From: Sphingorhabdus lacus
GTDB lineage: Bacteria > Pseudomonadota > Alphaproteobacteria > Sphingomonadales > Sphingomonadaceae
Direction of reading: 5' to 3'
Length of the DNA: 64,000 nucleotides
Assembly: GCF_009768975.1 (NCBI RefSeq)
Contig: NZ_CP035733.1
Coordinates: 3,268,001-3,332,000 of the forward strand
The notes under the pieces were generated by a model. The model was given only the letters and a program-made list of their open reading frames with translations. It was not told the DNA's origin and did no database searches. A program made the translations under genes and the position numbers. Positions 26,077 through 35,099 of the stretch are shown here, piece by piece (the first letter of the stretch is position 1; each line of letters begins with the position of its first letter).

Positions 26077-26292
26077 TTGGAAAGTCGATTACGGGAAATA
26101 CGCGAGGCCAAGGGCTGGAGTCAGGGTGAGCTGGCGCGCAAACTGGGTGTTTCGCGGCAGACGATCAATGCCGTCGAAACCGACAAATATGACCCCAGCC
26201 TTCCGCTCGCGCTGCGCATGTCGAAACTGTTCGGGATGCCCGTATGCGATATTTTCATCGACCATTGGCAACCGCAGGAGGACGCAGAATGA
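26077..26292 (+). CDS. XRE family helix-turn-helix regulator (short, YozG-like)
   Basis: This 71-residue regulator is almost entirely a HTH_3 domain: SRLREIREAKGWSQGELARKLG, then the recognition helix SRQTINAVETDKYDP and CDIF near the end. The start is TTG 26077, with AGGAAGG 9 nt upstream; the open frame further upstream would translate the operators. It probably represses its own operon by binding the two palindromes. Its stop overlaps the start of the membrane-protein gene (ATGA). Confidence 0.85.
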   Translation: MESRLREIREAKGWSQGELARKLGVSRQTINAVETDKYDPSLPLALRMSKLFGMPVCDIFIDHWQPQEDAE

Positions 26293-26930
26293 CGACTGAT
26301 ATTACGGCGCAGGCCGGCAAAACCAAAAAGATGGTGCTGCAGATGATCGGCGGCGGCATTGCAGGTGGTACCGGCATGATCGCGCTCAACCATTTTCTGT
26401 CGCTCAACACGCTGGGTACGGACCGGCTGATATTGGCGGCGATCGGTTTTATCTATGTGATGACCGGTTTGATCGTACTGGCGGGCAGCCTCGTGCCGAA
26501 AATGGGCGCGAAGATGCTGAATGTCAGCGATGAGGAGGACTTGCTTGAACAGCGGGAGATTTTGCTGGGATCGAGCCTCATGCTTTTGACCTTCGGCGTG
26601 GCGCAGATCATTCTGGTGCTGTCGGGCGACGGCAAGATGTTTCCGGCCTGGGCGGGCGCTGGCGCGATGCTGCTGTCCATGCTGTTCGGGTCGGCAATCT
26701 GGATCCGCGACCGTCATCGCTATGACGAGATGATGATGAAAATGTCCCTCGATGCAAGCTTCATCTGCCTTTGTGGCCTGTGGCTTGTGCTGGTGCCATG
26801 GGGCTGTCTGGCGATGACGGGCCTGTCGCCTGCGCCAAGCGCAACTGCGATTGTTGCTCTCTTCTCGGGCGGATATCTGCTGTCCAGCGTGGTGGCCGCC
26901 GGACGGGTCGGATTGCTCGCGCCGAAATAG
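26289..26930 (+). CDS. multi-pass membrane protein paired with XRE regulator
   Basis: The 213-residue protein has about six hydrophobic helices, arranged in pairs (for example LILAAIGFIYVMTGLIVLAG, LMLLTFGVAQIILVLSG, FICLCGLWLVLVPWGCLA). No known catalytic motif is visible. It is translationally coupled to the small XRE regulator, a recurring arrangement of a short XRE gene with a membrane protein in many bacteria. It could be the signal sensor for, or the target of, the regulator. Confidence 0.8.
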   Translation: MTTDITAQAGKTKKMVLQMIGGGIAGGTGMIALNHFLSLNTLGTDRLILAAIGFIYVMTGLIVLAGSLVPKMGAKMLNVSDEEDLLEQREILLGSSLMLLTFGVAQIILVLSGDGKMFPAWAGAGAMLLSMLFGSAIWIRDRHRYDEMMMKMSLDASFICLCGLWLVLVPWGCLAMTGLSPAPSATAIVALFSGGYLLSSVVAAGRVGLLAPK

Positions 26931-27005
26931 GTCCTAATCCATTGCATTCTCCCGCCTTGCCGTTAATCAGTCGATTAACAGCGGAACGCGAGCGAGGAGA
27001 GAGCA

Positions 27006-28427
27006 ATGACCAAGAACATGCAGGCCATTTTGGAAAAGCAGCGCGCCAGCTTTACCGCCGCGCTTCCTGAATCCATGTCGATACGGCGGGACCGGATTGA
27101 CCGGGCGATTGCGCTGCTCGTCGACCATGCGGAAGATTTCGCAAAGGCCGTCTCCGCCGACTTTGGCCATCGCAGCCGCGAACAGACGCTGATGACCGAC
27201 ATCATGCCCTCGGTCAGCGCGATGAAACATGCAAAGAAGCATTTCGAAAGCTGGGCCCGCGGTGAAAAGCGCAAGCCGACCTTTCCACTCGGCCTGCTGG
27301 GTGCGAAGGCCGAGGTGGTCTATCAACCCAAAGGCGTGGTCGGCGTCGTTGCGCCATGGAACTTCCCTGTGGGCATGGTGATGGTGCCGATGGCGGGCAT
27401 ATTGGCGGCGGGCAACCGTGCGATGGTGAAACCGTCCGAATATACCGAGCGCGTATCGGCGCTGTTCGAAGAAATTGTGCCCAAATATTTTGCCGAAGAG
27501 GAAATGGCCGTGTTTACCGGCGATGCCGAGGTGGGCATGGCATTCTCGAAACTGGCGTTCGACCATATGATCTTCACCGGCGCGACCGGTGTGGGCCGCC
27601 ATATCATGCGCGCCGCGGCGGACAATCTGGTGCCCGTCACGCTGGAGCTTGGCGGCAAATCCCCGACCATCATCGGCCGCAGCGCGGATACGAAAAAGGC
27701 GGGCGAGCGGATTGCGCTCGGCAAGATGATGAACGCTGGACAAATCTGTCTGGCTCCCGACTATCTGCTCGTACCCTCGGATCAGGAAACCGACGTGATC
27801 GATGCAGTCAAGGCGGGTGTGACGGCGCAATATCCCAAGCTGCTGCACAATGATGATTACACCTCGGTCGTGAATGGCCGCAATTATGAGCGGCTGCAGG
27901 GCTATCTCGCCGACGCGCGCGAAAAGGGTGCGGAGCTTATCGAGGTGAACCCAGCGGGCGAAGACTTCGCCTCGTCCAACGGCAACAAGATGCCGCTGAC
28001 CATCGTGCGCAACGTGACCGACGATATGAAGGTGATGCAGGAGGAAATCTTCGGCCCGATCCTGCCGGTGATGACCTATTCGTCGATGGACGAGGCGATC
28101 GATTATGTGAACGCCCATGACCGTCCGCTCGGCCTCTATTATTTCGGCAGCGACAAGGCGGAAGAAGAACGCGTCCTGTCACGCACCATTTCCGGCGGCG
28201 TGACGGTGAACGACGTAATCTTCCACAATGCGATGGAAGACCTGCCCTTTGGCGGCGTTGGCCCGTCGGGCATGGGCAATTACCACGGGCAGGACGGCTT
28301 CAAAACTTTCAGCCATATGCGCGCGGTCTATCGCCAGACCGGCGTGGATGTCGCCGGCATCGGCGGTTTCAAGGCCCCCTATGGCAAGGCGACGCACAAG
28401 ACCCTGGCAAAGGAATTAAAGAAATAA
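27006..28427 (+). CDS. aldehyde dehydrogenase, coniferyl aldehyde dehydrogenase type
   Basis: The 473-residue enzyme oxidises aldehydes to acids with NAD(P)+. The catalytic Glu214 (VTLELGGKSP) and Cys248 (NAGQICLAPD) are in place, as is the NAD-binding GATGVGRHI. Its lack of an N-terminal extension, the VVGVVAPWNFP motif and FHNAMEDLPFGGVGPSGMG place it in the coniferyl-aldehyde/fatty-aldehyde type subgroup. Precise substrate uncertain. A GAGGAGAG ribosome binding site precedes the start. Confidence 0.9.
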   Translation: MTKNMQAILEKQRASFTAALPESMSIRRDRIDRAIALLVDHAEDFAKAVSADFGHRSREQTLMTDIMPSVSAMKHAKKHFESWARGEKRKPTFPLGLLGAKAEVVYQPKGVVGVVAPWNFPVGMVMVPMAGILAAGNRAMVKPSEYTERVSALFEEIVPKYFAEEEMAVFTGDAEVGMAFSKLAFDHMIFTGATGVGRHIMRAAADNLVPVTLELGGKSPTIIGRSADTKKAGERIALGKMMNAGQICLAPDYLLVPSDQETDVIDAVKAGVTAQYPKLLHNDDYTSVVNGRNYERLQGYLADAREKGAELIEVNPAGEDFASSNGNKMPLTIVRNVTDDMKVMQEEIFGPILPVMTYSSMDEAIDYVNAHDRPLGLYYFGSDKAEEERVLSRTISGGVTVNDVIFHNAMEDLPFGGVGPSGMGNYHGQDGFKTFSHMRAVYRQTGVDVAGIGGFKAPYGKATHKTLAKELKK

Positions 28428-28500
28428 GGATGCACTTGCATCCGGACGGAGGCTCGGTTAGAGGGGCCTCCGCTTCGAAGGGTCCGCCCCGACAAGCTGT

Positions 28501-28585
28501 GCCCCAGTGGTGGAATTGGTAGACGCGCTGGACTCAAAATCCTGTTCCGAAAGGAGTGCCCGTTCGAGTCGGGCCTGGGGCACCA
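28501..28585 (+). tRNA. tRNA-Leu (anticodon CAA)
   Basis: An 85-nt tRNA with acceptor GCCCCAG/CTGGGGC, anticodon loop CTCAAAA (anticodon CAA, decodes UUG), a long variable arm (GTTCCGAAAGGAGT), T-loop GTTCGAGTC and encoded CCA (28583-28585). The anticodon stem has one T-T mismatch. Confidence 0.96.
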
Positions 28586-28624
28586 TCTTCTCAACATTCA
28601 GATGCCGCCCCGCTGTTCCTGAAG

Positions 28625-28641
28625 GACGGACTTCGTCCGTC
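28625..28641 (+). terminator. small hairpin after tRNA-Leu
   Basis: GACGGAC (28625-28631) pairs with GTCCGTC (28635-28641) around TTC and is followed by TT. It may terminate the tRNA transcript, though the T-run is short. GGGGGGCACCATT follows, echoing the tRNA 3' end. Confidence 0.5.
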
Positions 28642-28701
28642 TTGGGGGGCACCATTTATAATTGCAATTGCAACCATCTGCTCTACATGCCGTAGCGTCA
28701 G

Positions 28702-30057
28702 ATGGCCCAGCATTTCAGCATCACGGATTTGTTCACCATCGGTATCGGGCCATCGAGTTCGCATACCGTGGGGCCGATGCGTGCGGCGCGGGATTTTGCG
28801 GAACGGGCGCTAGAGCGACCGGATGTGGGGCAGGTGGTGTGTGAGCTTTATGGCTCGCTGGCGCTGACCGGGCATGGCCACGCGACCGACACCGCGATTC
28901 TGCTGGGGCTGGCCGGGCACAGTCCGGAGGGCGTATGCCCCGACGCGATTGCGGGCCTTGTTGCCGATATCCGCCATGCCGACCGGCTGATGCTGGCGGG
29001 CAGGGTGGACATCGCTTTTGTTGAAACGCGCCATCTGCTGTTCCGCAAGGGCGAGTTTCTGCCGGGTCACGCCAATGCGATGCGGTTCACCGCGACCTAT
29101 GGGGATGGATCGGACTATAGCGAAACCTATTTCTCGGTCGGCGGCGGGGCCATAGCGCGTGAGGGGGCCGATGCGGCGCGGGCGAATTTTACCCTGACCT
29201 ATCCATTTGCCTCGGGCGAAGAGCTGCTGGCGCTGGGCGAGGCGACCGGCCTCAATTTCGGCGCGATCATCGAAGCCAATGAAGCGGCGTGGCGCGACAT
29301 CACGGAAACTCATGCGTTCATCGACGCCGTGCGCGCCGCGATGCTCGATTGCGTGGCGCGGGGCATGGCGCATGATGGCGTTCTGCCCGGCGGCCTCAAT
29401 GTCAAACGGCGGGCTAAGTGCCTGCACGACCGGCTGTTGGCCCGCGGCCCGCGCAGCGATCCGTCAACGGTGTTCGAATGGGTCAGCCTGTGGGCGCTGG
29501 CCGTGAATGAGGAAAATGCAGCCGGAGGCCGCGTTGTGACCGCGCCCACCAATGGCGCGGCGGGCGTAATCCCGGCCGTGCTGAAATATTATGAAGTCTT
29601 CACCGCCAATCCGACGCCGGAGGGCAGTCGTCTGCTGCTGACAACGGCCACTGCCATCGGCTTTCTCTACAAGACCAACGCATCAATCTCGGCGGCGGAA
29701 ATGGGCTGTCAGGGGGAAGTCGGCGTCGCCTGTTCCATTGCGGCGGCGGGGCTCGCGGCGGCATTGGGCGGGACAAATGCCCAAGTCGAAAATGCCGCAG
29801 AAATCGGCATGGAGCATAATCTGGGCCTGACCTGCGATCCCATTGGCGGGCTTGTGCAAATCCCCTGCATCGAGCGTAACACGATGGGCGCGATCAAGGC
29901 GATCAACGCGGCCTATCTGGCGCTCCAGGGCGACGGCGCGCATATCGTGAGCCTCGACGCCGTTATCGAAACCATGCGCCAGACCGGCGAGGACATGCGT
30001 TCCAAATATAAGGAAACCAGCCTTGGCGGGCTTGCCGTCAATGTTGTGGAATGCTGA
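28702..30057 (+). CDS. sdaA: L-serine ammonia-lyase, iron-sulfur type
   Basis: The enzyme deaminates L-serine to pyruvate using a [4Fe-4S] cluster. The 451-residue protein is the fused single-chain type: the N-terminal beta domain starts [21 protein letters not shown] and the alpha domain follows from about residue 170. Cluster ligands are Cys336, Cys378 and Cys389, with the 42 and 11 spacing of the characterised Legionella enzyme. The C-terminal residue Cys451 matches the tail-in-mouth Cys that occupies that enzyme's active site before substrate binding. It follows the tRNA-Leu gene. Confidence 0.95.
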   Translation: MAQHFSITDLFTIGIGPSSSHTVGPMRAARDFAERALERPDVGQVVCELYGSLALTGHGHATDTAILLGLAGHSPEGVCPDAIAGLVADIRHADRLMLAGRVDIAFVETRHLLFRKGEFLPGHANAMRFTATYGDGSDYSETYFSVGGGAIAREGADAARANFTLTYPFASGEELLALGEATGLNFGAIIEANEAAWRDITETHAFIDAVRAAMLDCVARGMAHDGVLPGGLNVKRRAKCLHDRLLARGPRSDPSTVFEWVSLWALAVNEENAAGGRVVTAPTNGAAGVIPAVLKYYEVFTANPTPEGSRLLLTTATAIGFLYKTNASISAAEMGCQGEVGVACSIAAAGLAAALGGTNAQVENAAEIGMEHNLGLTCDPIGGLVQIPCIERNTMGAIKAINAAYLALQGDGAHIVSLDAVIETMRQTGEDMRSKYKETSLGGLAVNVVEC

Positions 30058-30060
30058 CCT

Positions 30061-30783
30061 TCAAAATTTGATCATCACCCGCCGCGCCAGCGCGGGCGAG
30101 ATGGAATAGACCATCTTCAACAGCTTAACCATACCGACATTGGCTTCTGCGCTGTTGCTTTCGATGGCATCGACAATCTGTGCCGCGCAATCGGGCGCTG
30201 ACATTTTGTTTCCGCCGAGCCGCCCGCGTGTCATCGCGGTATCGACCACAGGCGGCAGCGCCTCGATCACATGGACGTTGGATTCCCGCAAATTATACCG
30301 CAGCGCCTGCGTAAAGCTGCGCAGGCCCGCCTTGCTGGCGCAATAGACGGGGCCACCTGCACGCGGGGCAATGGCAAGGCCGGAGGTAACGTTGACAATC
30401 GTCGCTTCGGGCCGGGCCAACAGACCGGGTAGCAAGTGGCCGATCAAATGGATCGGCGCGTTCAGATTGAGGAAAAAGGCGCGGTCGGTCAGCGCAAGAT
30501 CCAAAGGCTCGCCGGGGCCGAAATTCCCGCTCATCCCCGCATTGTTCACTAATATGTCGAGCGGGCGTTCACCGAGCGCCTTGACCAGATCAAGACATCC
30601 GGCTGCATTCGACAGATCGGCTTGTATCGCCTCGAAACCCTCATTTCGGGCAGAGGCGAGCAATTCCTCGCGCCGGCTGCAGACGATGACTGTCGCCCCC
30701 TTGCGCTGCAAAAGCCGCGCTATTTCGAGCCCGATTCCGTCCGTGCCGCCTGTTACTAGCGCGGTTTTCCCCTGAATATGCAT
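30061..30783 (-). CDS. SDR family oxidoreductase
   Basis: The 240-residue cytoplasmic dehydrogenase has the Rossmann glycine motif TGGTDGIG (11-18), the NNAG motif (80-83), and catalytic Ser134, Tyr147 and Lys151. It resembles DltE/short-chain oxidoreductases of unknown substrate. ATG 30783 has GGAGG 7 nt upstream and is chosen over ATG 30813. It ends next to sdaA (convergent). Confidence 0.88.
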   Translation of the reverse strand: MHIQGKTALVTGGTDGIGLEIARLLQRKGATVIVCSRREELLASARNEGFEAIQADLSNAAGCLDLVKALGERPLDILVNNAGMSGNFGPGEPLDLALTDRAFFLNLNAPIHLIGHLLPGLLARPEATIVNVTSGLAIAPRAGGPVYCASKAGLRSFTQALRYNLRESNVHVIEALPPVVDTAMTRGRLGGNKMSAPDCAAQIVDAIESNSAEANVGMVKLLKMVYSISPALARRVMIKF

Positions 30784-30908
30784 AGGTAACCTCCCCACCA
30801 AATTACGCATCATGGCCAGAAAACTGGCGCTATGATGACCCGTCCCTCTCTACATTATAGATAGGTTTTTACGCATATTTGAAACCGGTTTTTTTAACCG
30901 GCCCGACC

Positions 30909-31886
30909 TTAGGGGAGCAGCACCGTTGACCCCGTCGTTTGCCGTGCCTCCAGATCGCGATGTGCCTGGGCGGCTTCTTCAAGAGGGTAGCGCTGACCCA
31001 CGGTCATTTTGAGCGTACCCTGACGCAAGAGCGCAAATACACGCTGCGCGCCTGCGGCCCGTTCGTCGGCCTGTTTGTAATAGTCGAACAGGGTTGGGCG
31101 GGTCAAAAAGAGCGAACCTTTTGCCGCCAATATCCCTAAATTGATGCCGTTGACCGCGCCGCTCGCATTGCCATAGCTCGCAATCATGCCGCGCCGCGCG
31201 GTGGAATCGAGCGACGCATTCCATGTCGCCTGCCCCACGCCATCAAAACACACTTCCGCGCCCTTGCCGTCGGTTAGGGCCCGCACCTGCTGCGCAACAT
31301 CTTCGGTACCGTAAAGAATGACATGGTCCGCTCCGGCTGCCCGGGCCAGATCAGCTTTCTCTTCGGTGCTGACGGTGCCGATGACCCGTGCGCCGACATG
31401 CTTGAGCCATTGGACGAGCAGCAGACCGACACCGCCCGCGGCCGCATGGACGACCACATCCCAGCCCGGCTGCACCCGGGCGCATCGTTCCACCAGAAAT
31501 TCGGTGGTGCAGCCCTTCAGCAGGCCGGCGGCGGCAAGCGCGTCATCGATATCGTCCGTCAGGGCAAACAGTGCGCTAGCCGGGATATTGCGGGCGGTGG
31601 CATAGGCGCCAAGCGCAGGGCCAAAGGTCGCCACGCGGTCACCGACCTGCAGTGCGTCGACACCGTCGCCGAGTGCCTCGACCACACCCGCCGCCTCAAC
31701 GCCAAGGCCCGAGGGTAGGGGCACGGGGTAGAGACCGCTGCGATGGTAGGTGTCGATATAGTTGAGGCCAACCACCGTGTTGCGCATCCGCACTTCGCCG
31801 GGACCGGGCGGAGGCAGTTCGGCTTCGGCCCATTGGATGACTTCGGGGCCGCCGGTCTGTTCGAAATATGCCTTTTTAACGATCAT
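30909..31886 (-). CDS. NADPH:quinone reductase (zeta-crystallin family)
   Basis: The 325-residue medium-chain dehydrogenase/reductase has the quinone oxidoreductase start (AYFEQTGGPEVIQW) and the nucleotide-binding VHAAAGGVGLLLVQWLK. It lacks the zinc ligands of alcohol dehydrogenases, as in QorA. It reduces quinones by one electron with NADPH, by family. ATG 31886 starts the conserved region; an earlier in-frame ATG (31919) is not conserved. Confidence 0.9.
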   Translation of the reverse strand: MIVKKAYFEQTGGPEVIQWAEAELPPPGPGEVRMRNTVVGLNYIDTYHRSGLYPVPLPSGLGVEAAGVVEALGDGVDALQVGDRVATFGPALGAYATARNIPASALFALTDDIDDALAAAGLLKGCTTEFLVERCARVQPGWDVVVHAAAGGVGLLLVQWLKHVGARVIGTVSTEEKADLARAAGADHVILYGTEDVAQQVRALTDGKGAEVCFDGVGQATWNASLDSTARRGMIASYGNASGAVNGINLGILAAKGSLFLTRPTLFDYYKQADERAAGAQRVFALLRQGTLKMTVGQRYPLEEAAQAHRDLEARQTTGSTVLLP

Positions 31887-32042
31887 CGGGGGTCTCTCTT
31901 TCGTCGTTCGACCGCGCACGGCGGGTGACCATGGTTAACGGGACAGTAAGGAGTGTAACAGTTCGGGACAATGCCTCAAGGCACGCACATTAACCATTTT
32001 TGCGCATGGCCATAATCCCTAACAAAACGTTAACGTCTCACC

Positions 32043-32234
32043 ATGTTGAAAAGAAAACTCGTCTGTCGCAACGAAGCCGCCCGCCATCCCTTCCGCCGGA
32101 TGCTGCCGCCGCCCGTCCTTGATGCCACGCTTGCTATGCCGCAGCCTTCACGCTGGTGGCGGAAAGAAGACACGCATCTGTTCATGCTGAGCTTCAGCGC
32201 CTTCTTCGTGGCGATCAGCAGCTTTATATTCTGA
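32043..32234 (+). CDS. small protein with one C-terminal membrane helix
   Basis: The 63-residue product has a basic, Pro-containing N-terminal part (RRMLPPPVLDATLAMPQPSRWWRKED) and a C-terminal hydrophobic helix (HLFMLSFSAFFVAISSFIF) running to the last residue. This tail-anchored pattern and the codon use suggest a real gene, but no family is recognised and the ribosome binding site is weak. Confidence 0.5.
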   Translation: MLKRKLVCRNEAARHPFRRMLPPPVLDATLAMPQPSRWWRKEDTHLFMLSFSAFFVAISSFIF

Positions 32235-32308
32235 ACCGGTTTGCCGGTTTCGGTTTACGCAAAGAGCGCAAAATTCGCGTTGGTTAAAATTGGCCCATTC
32301 ACACATAC

Positions 32309-32388
32309 CCCGTCACCCTGAACTTGTTTCAGGGTCTTAGTAATGCGACGGGGAAAAATGGACCCTGAAACAAGTTCAGGGTGACGGG
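32309..32388. repeat. perfect 28-bp inverted repeat (dispersed sphingomonad repeat)
   Basis: Left arm 32309-32336 and right arm 32361-32388 are exact reverse complements (28 bp) around a 24-nt loop. The core ACCCTGAACTTGTTTCAGGG is itself near-palindromic. It lies between the small gene and the MFS gene and may terminate converging transcripts. Arms of this kind occur many times in sphingomonad intergenic DNA. Confidence 0.9.
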
Positions 32389-32409
32389 AAACCGAAAAAT
32401 TCTTGTCTT

Positions 32410-33705
32410 TTAATCGCACGCCTTGTGCAGTTGCTGCGCCAGCCAGGCGGAGACAAGACACATGGCCGCGCCCAGCAATAACTGGTTCACGATCGTAACA
32501 CCGGCGGCGCTTAGCCCCAGCGCGATGAGCGACCCGATCACCATCGCCCCTGAGTTGACGATATTGTTGGCGGCCACCGTCCGCGCCGTCTGATCCTTGG
32601 GCACCGTGGTCGTCAAAAAGGCGTAGAGCGGCACCACGAACATCCCGCCCGAAATCGCGATGCCCAGAAGCGAGAGCAGAAGGGGGATGGCGTCGGGATG
32701 GGCGACGAAGCCCGTGATATTATACAACTCGCCTTCGCCTATGACGTGCCAGTTCCGGCACACGAGGAAAAAGGCGACGACGAACAGTGCCATGACCAGC
32801 ACGCAGGCCGGTGCGTAGCGGGCCGATACCTGACCCTTCAGCATACGGTTGATGGCAACCGAACCGATGGCAATGCCGATGGAGAAAATGGCCAGAAACA
32901 GGCTGGCAACTTCCTTGTCCGCTCCCAGCACATTTTTGGCGAGCGGTGGAAACTGGATGAAAAGAACAGCGCCGATGGTCCAGAAAAAGCTGATCGAGGC
33001 AATCGCCAGATAGAGCTTGCGGATGTGCATCGTGCTTTTGACGAGATTGATCGAAGAACGCAGGATATGCCAGTCCAAGCCGGTTTCTTCATGTTCGGGA
33101 GGTGCAGGAGGGACCTGCCGTCCGGTGAAATAGCCGATGATGGCAGTGATGACGACGCCAAGCGCAGCCCATTCCACATCAATGATACCCGCCAATATGG
33201 TGCCGAGCAGAATGGCGATATAGGTCCCGGCCTCCACCAGACCCGTGCCGCCAAGCACTTCGTCTTCCTTCAGATGCTGCGGCAAAATCGCATATTTGAT
33301 AGGGCCGAAAAAGGTCGAGTGAATGCCCATGGCGAACAATGCGAGCATCATCAGCGGTATGGCGATCAGGCTAACGGCAAAGCCGAGCCACGCCATGACC
33401 AGACCAATGCCGCCAACGATCATGATCAGGATTTCGCAAAATTTCACGATCCGGATGATCTGCGCCTTGTCGCGCGTATCGGCCAATTGTCCGGCAAGCG
33501 CGGACATCAGGAAAAAGGGAAGGATGAAGACGGCGGTCGCAACCGCGCTGAATAAGGCTTCGGCCTTTTCGTCATTATAGACGCCATAGACGACGAACAG
33601 CACCATCGCGTTTTTGAACAGATTGTCGTTAAAAGCGCCCAGCAATTGGGTCACGAATAGCGGCAGGAACCGTCGCTGTTTCAGCAACGACATGGATGTC
33701 GACAT
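32410..33705 (-). CDS. MFS transporter (LplT-like)
   Basis: The 431-residue inner-membrane protein has about 12 predicted helices. The N-terminal FLPLFVTQLLGAFNDNLFKNAMV is the hallmark of the family that includes the lysophospholipid flippase LplT and the MFS half of fused Aas-type acyltransferases. GQLADTRDKAQIIRIVKF is the loop 2-3 motif. Here it stands alone without an acyltransferase domain. Substrate is inferred, not seen. Confidence 0.85.
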   Translation of the reverse strand: MSTSMSLLKQRRFLPLFVTQLLGAFNDNLFKNAMVLFVVYGVYNDEKAEALFSAVATAVFILPFFLMSALAGQLADTRDKAQIIRIVKFCEILIMIVGGIGLVMAWLGFAVSLIAIPLMMLALFAMGIHSTFFGPIKYAILPQHLKEDEVLGGTGLVEAGTYIAILLGTILAGIIDVEWAALGVVITAIIGYFTGRQVPPAPPEHEETGLDWHILRSSINLVKSTMHIRKLYLAIASISFFWTIGAVLFIQFPPLAKNVLGADKEVASLFLAIFSIGIAIGSVAINRMLKGQVSARYAPACVLVMALFVVAFFLVCRNWHVIGEGELYNITGFVAHPDAIPLLLSLLGIAISGGMFVVPLYAFLTTTVPKDQTARTVAANNIVNSGAMVIGSLIALGLSAAGVTIVNQLLLGAAMCLVSAWLAQQLHKACD

Positions 33706-33829
33706 AATTTGCGAAAACCTCTCTTCGTTTGAGGTGCCTTAGCCGCCGGATCGGGCAGGGCAAAGCGCTTTTGTCGATGAAGCGAAATCGCCGCGTGATT
33801 TTGCAATAATAGGAGGCTATCGGTATCCC

Positions 33830-34402
33830 ATGCTGAGCTTGCCCAACATCCTGACCCTTTCCCGCATATTGGCTGTGCCCATATTGGTGTTCCTGCTGTG
33901 GCCGGGGGCCAAGCATCTGGGGACGCAGCCAGTGCCGCTCGATTACGCCTTTGCGTTCGTCCTCTACTGCCTGATGGGCATCACCGACTATTTCGACGGC
34001 TATCTGGCGCGTGCGCAGGGGACAGTGTCGAAGCTGGGCGTGTTCCTCGATCCGATCGCGGACAAGATCATGGTCGCGGCGGTCATTTTGATGGTCGTGT
34101 TCACCCGGGATGTTGACGGCTGGCATGTCATTGCCGCGCTCATCATCCTGCTGCGCGAAATGATCGTGTCGGGCCTGCGTGAATTTCTTGCCGGGTTGCA
34201 GGTTTCGGTGCCGGTGTCCAAACTCGCCAAATGGAAGACGACGTTCCAACTGGTGTCGCTGGGCGGGATCATATTGGCAGGGGCGCTGCCCGATTGGGCG
34301 CTGCTGAAACAGGCTGCGCTGGCGCTGCTCTGGATCGCCGCGATTTTGACCATGATCACCGGCTGGGACTATTTGCGCGTCGGCATCAAGCATATGGATT
34401 GA
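33830..34402 (+). CDS. pgsA: CDP-diacylglycerol-glycerol-3-phosphate 3-phosphatidyltransferase
   Basis: PgsA makes phosphatidylglycerol phosphate, the committed step to anionic phospholipids. The 190-residue membrane protein has the CDP-alcohol phosphotransferase motif D53xxD56G57xxAR(x8)G70xxxD74xxxD78 with all residues present. It opens an operon with moaD, moaE and a GST-like gene, and is divergent from the MFS gene. Confidence 0.95.
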   Translation: MLSLPNILTLSRILAVPILVFLLWPGAKHLGTQPVPLDYAFAFVLYCLMGITDYFDGYLARAQGTVSKLGVFLDPIADKIMVAAVILMVVFTRDVDGWHVIAALIILLREMIVSGLREFLAGLQVSVPVSKLAKWKTTFQLVSLGGIILAGALPDWALLKQAALALLWIAAILTMITGWDYLRVGIKHMD

Positions 34403-34407
34403 GCGCC

Positions 34408-34659
34408 ATGCGGTTCGTCTATTTCGCCCGGGTGCGCGAAGCTGTCGGTATGGACAGCGAGGAGCGCGCCGTCCCTGCAGAGGTGCGTACGGTGCAGGAT
34501 TGCATCGCCTGGCTCGAGTCATGTGACGCCCGTTATGCGGCGGCCTTTGCCGAACCGGCGCGGTTGCGTTTCGCTCTCGACCAACAGATGGTCGCCGCCG
34601 ATACTGCGCTTGCGGGCCATGAAGAGTTGGCGATTTTCCCGCCGGTTACCGGGGGATGA
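34408..34659 (+). CDS. moaD: molybdopterin synthase sulfur carrier subunit
   Basis: MoaD carries the thiocarboxylate used to add sulfur to precursor Z. The 83-residue protein has the ubiquitin-like fold pattern (MRFVYFARVREAVG, LAIFPPVTGG) and ends in Gly-Gly, which is adenylated and thiolated. ATG 34408 follows pgsA by 5 bp, and the stop overlaps moaE (ATGA). Confidence 0.95.
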   Translation: MRFVYFARVREAVGMDSEERAVPAEVRTVQDCIAWLESCDARYAAAFAEPARLRFALDQQMVAADTALAGHEELAIFPPVTGG

Positions 34660-35099
34660 AGCAGGTCACTATCAGCGCAAATCCGATCAGCACGGCACGC
34701 GCGCTGGAACCGTTGGAGAATCTGGGCGGTGGCGCCATTGCCAGCTTTACGGGCATTGCGCGGGCGGATTCCGGTGTCGTCGCGCTGGAGCTTGAACATT
34801 ATCCCGGCATGACCGAGCAGAATTTGAACGCCCTTGCCGACCAGGCCATGGCGCGCTGGTCTCTGCTCGGCTGCGTCGTGATCCACCGTGTCGGCAAGAT
34901 TGCGGTGGGGGAGCAGGTCGTGGTCGTTGCCACAGCGGCTGGCCATCGCGCCGAAGCACTCGACGCCTGCGCCTTTCTGATCGACCGGTTGAAAACCGAC
35001 GCCGCCTTCTGGAAAAAAGAACATCGCAGCGATGGCAGTGCGCTGTGGGTTGAGGCCAAGGGCACAGATGATGCCCGTGCCGAGAAATGGAGAGACTGA
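34656..35099 (+). CDS. moaE: molybdopterin synthase catalytic subunit
   Basis: MoaE uses two MoaD thiocarboxylates to make molybdopterin. The 147-residue protein has the conserved GAIASFTGIAR, LELEHYPGM and the catalytic Lys motif FWKKE. It is coupled to moaD by ATGA and to the GST gene by TGATG. Molybdopterin is needed by the [2Fe-2S]-linked hydroxylase suggested at 2116-2655. Confidence 0.95.
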   Translation: MKQVTISANPISTARALEPLENLGGGAIASFTGIARADSGVVALELEHYPGMTEQNLNALADQAMARWSLLGCVVIHRVGKIAVGEQVVVVATAAGHRAEALDACAFLIDRLKTDAAFWKKEHRSDGSALWVEAKGTDDARAEKWRD

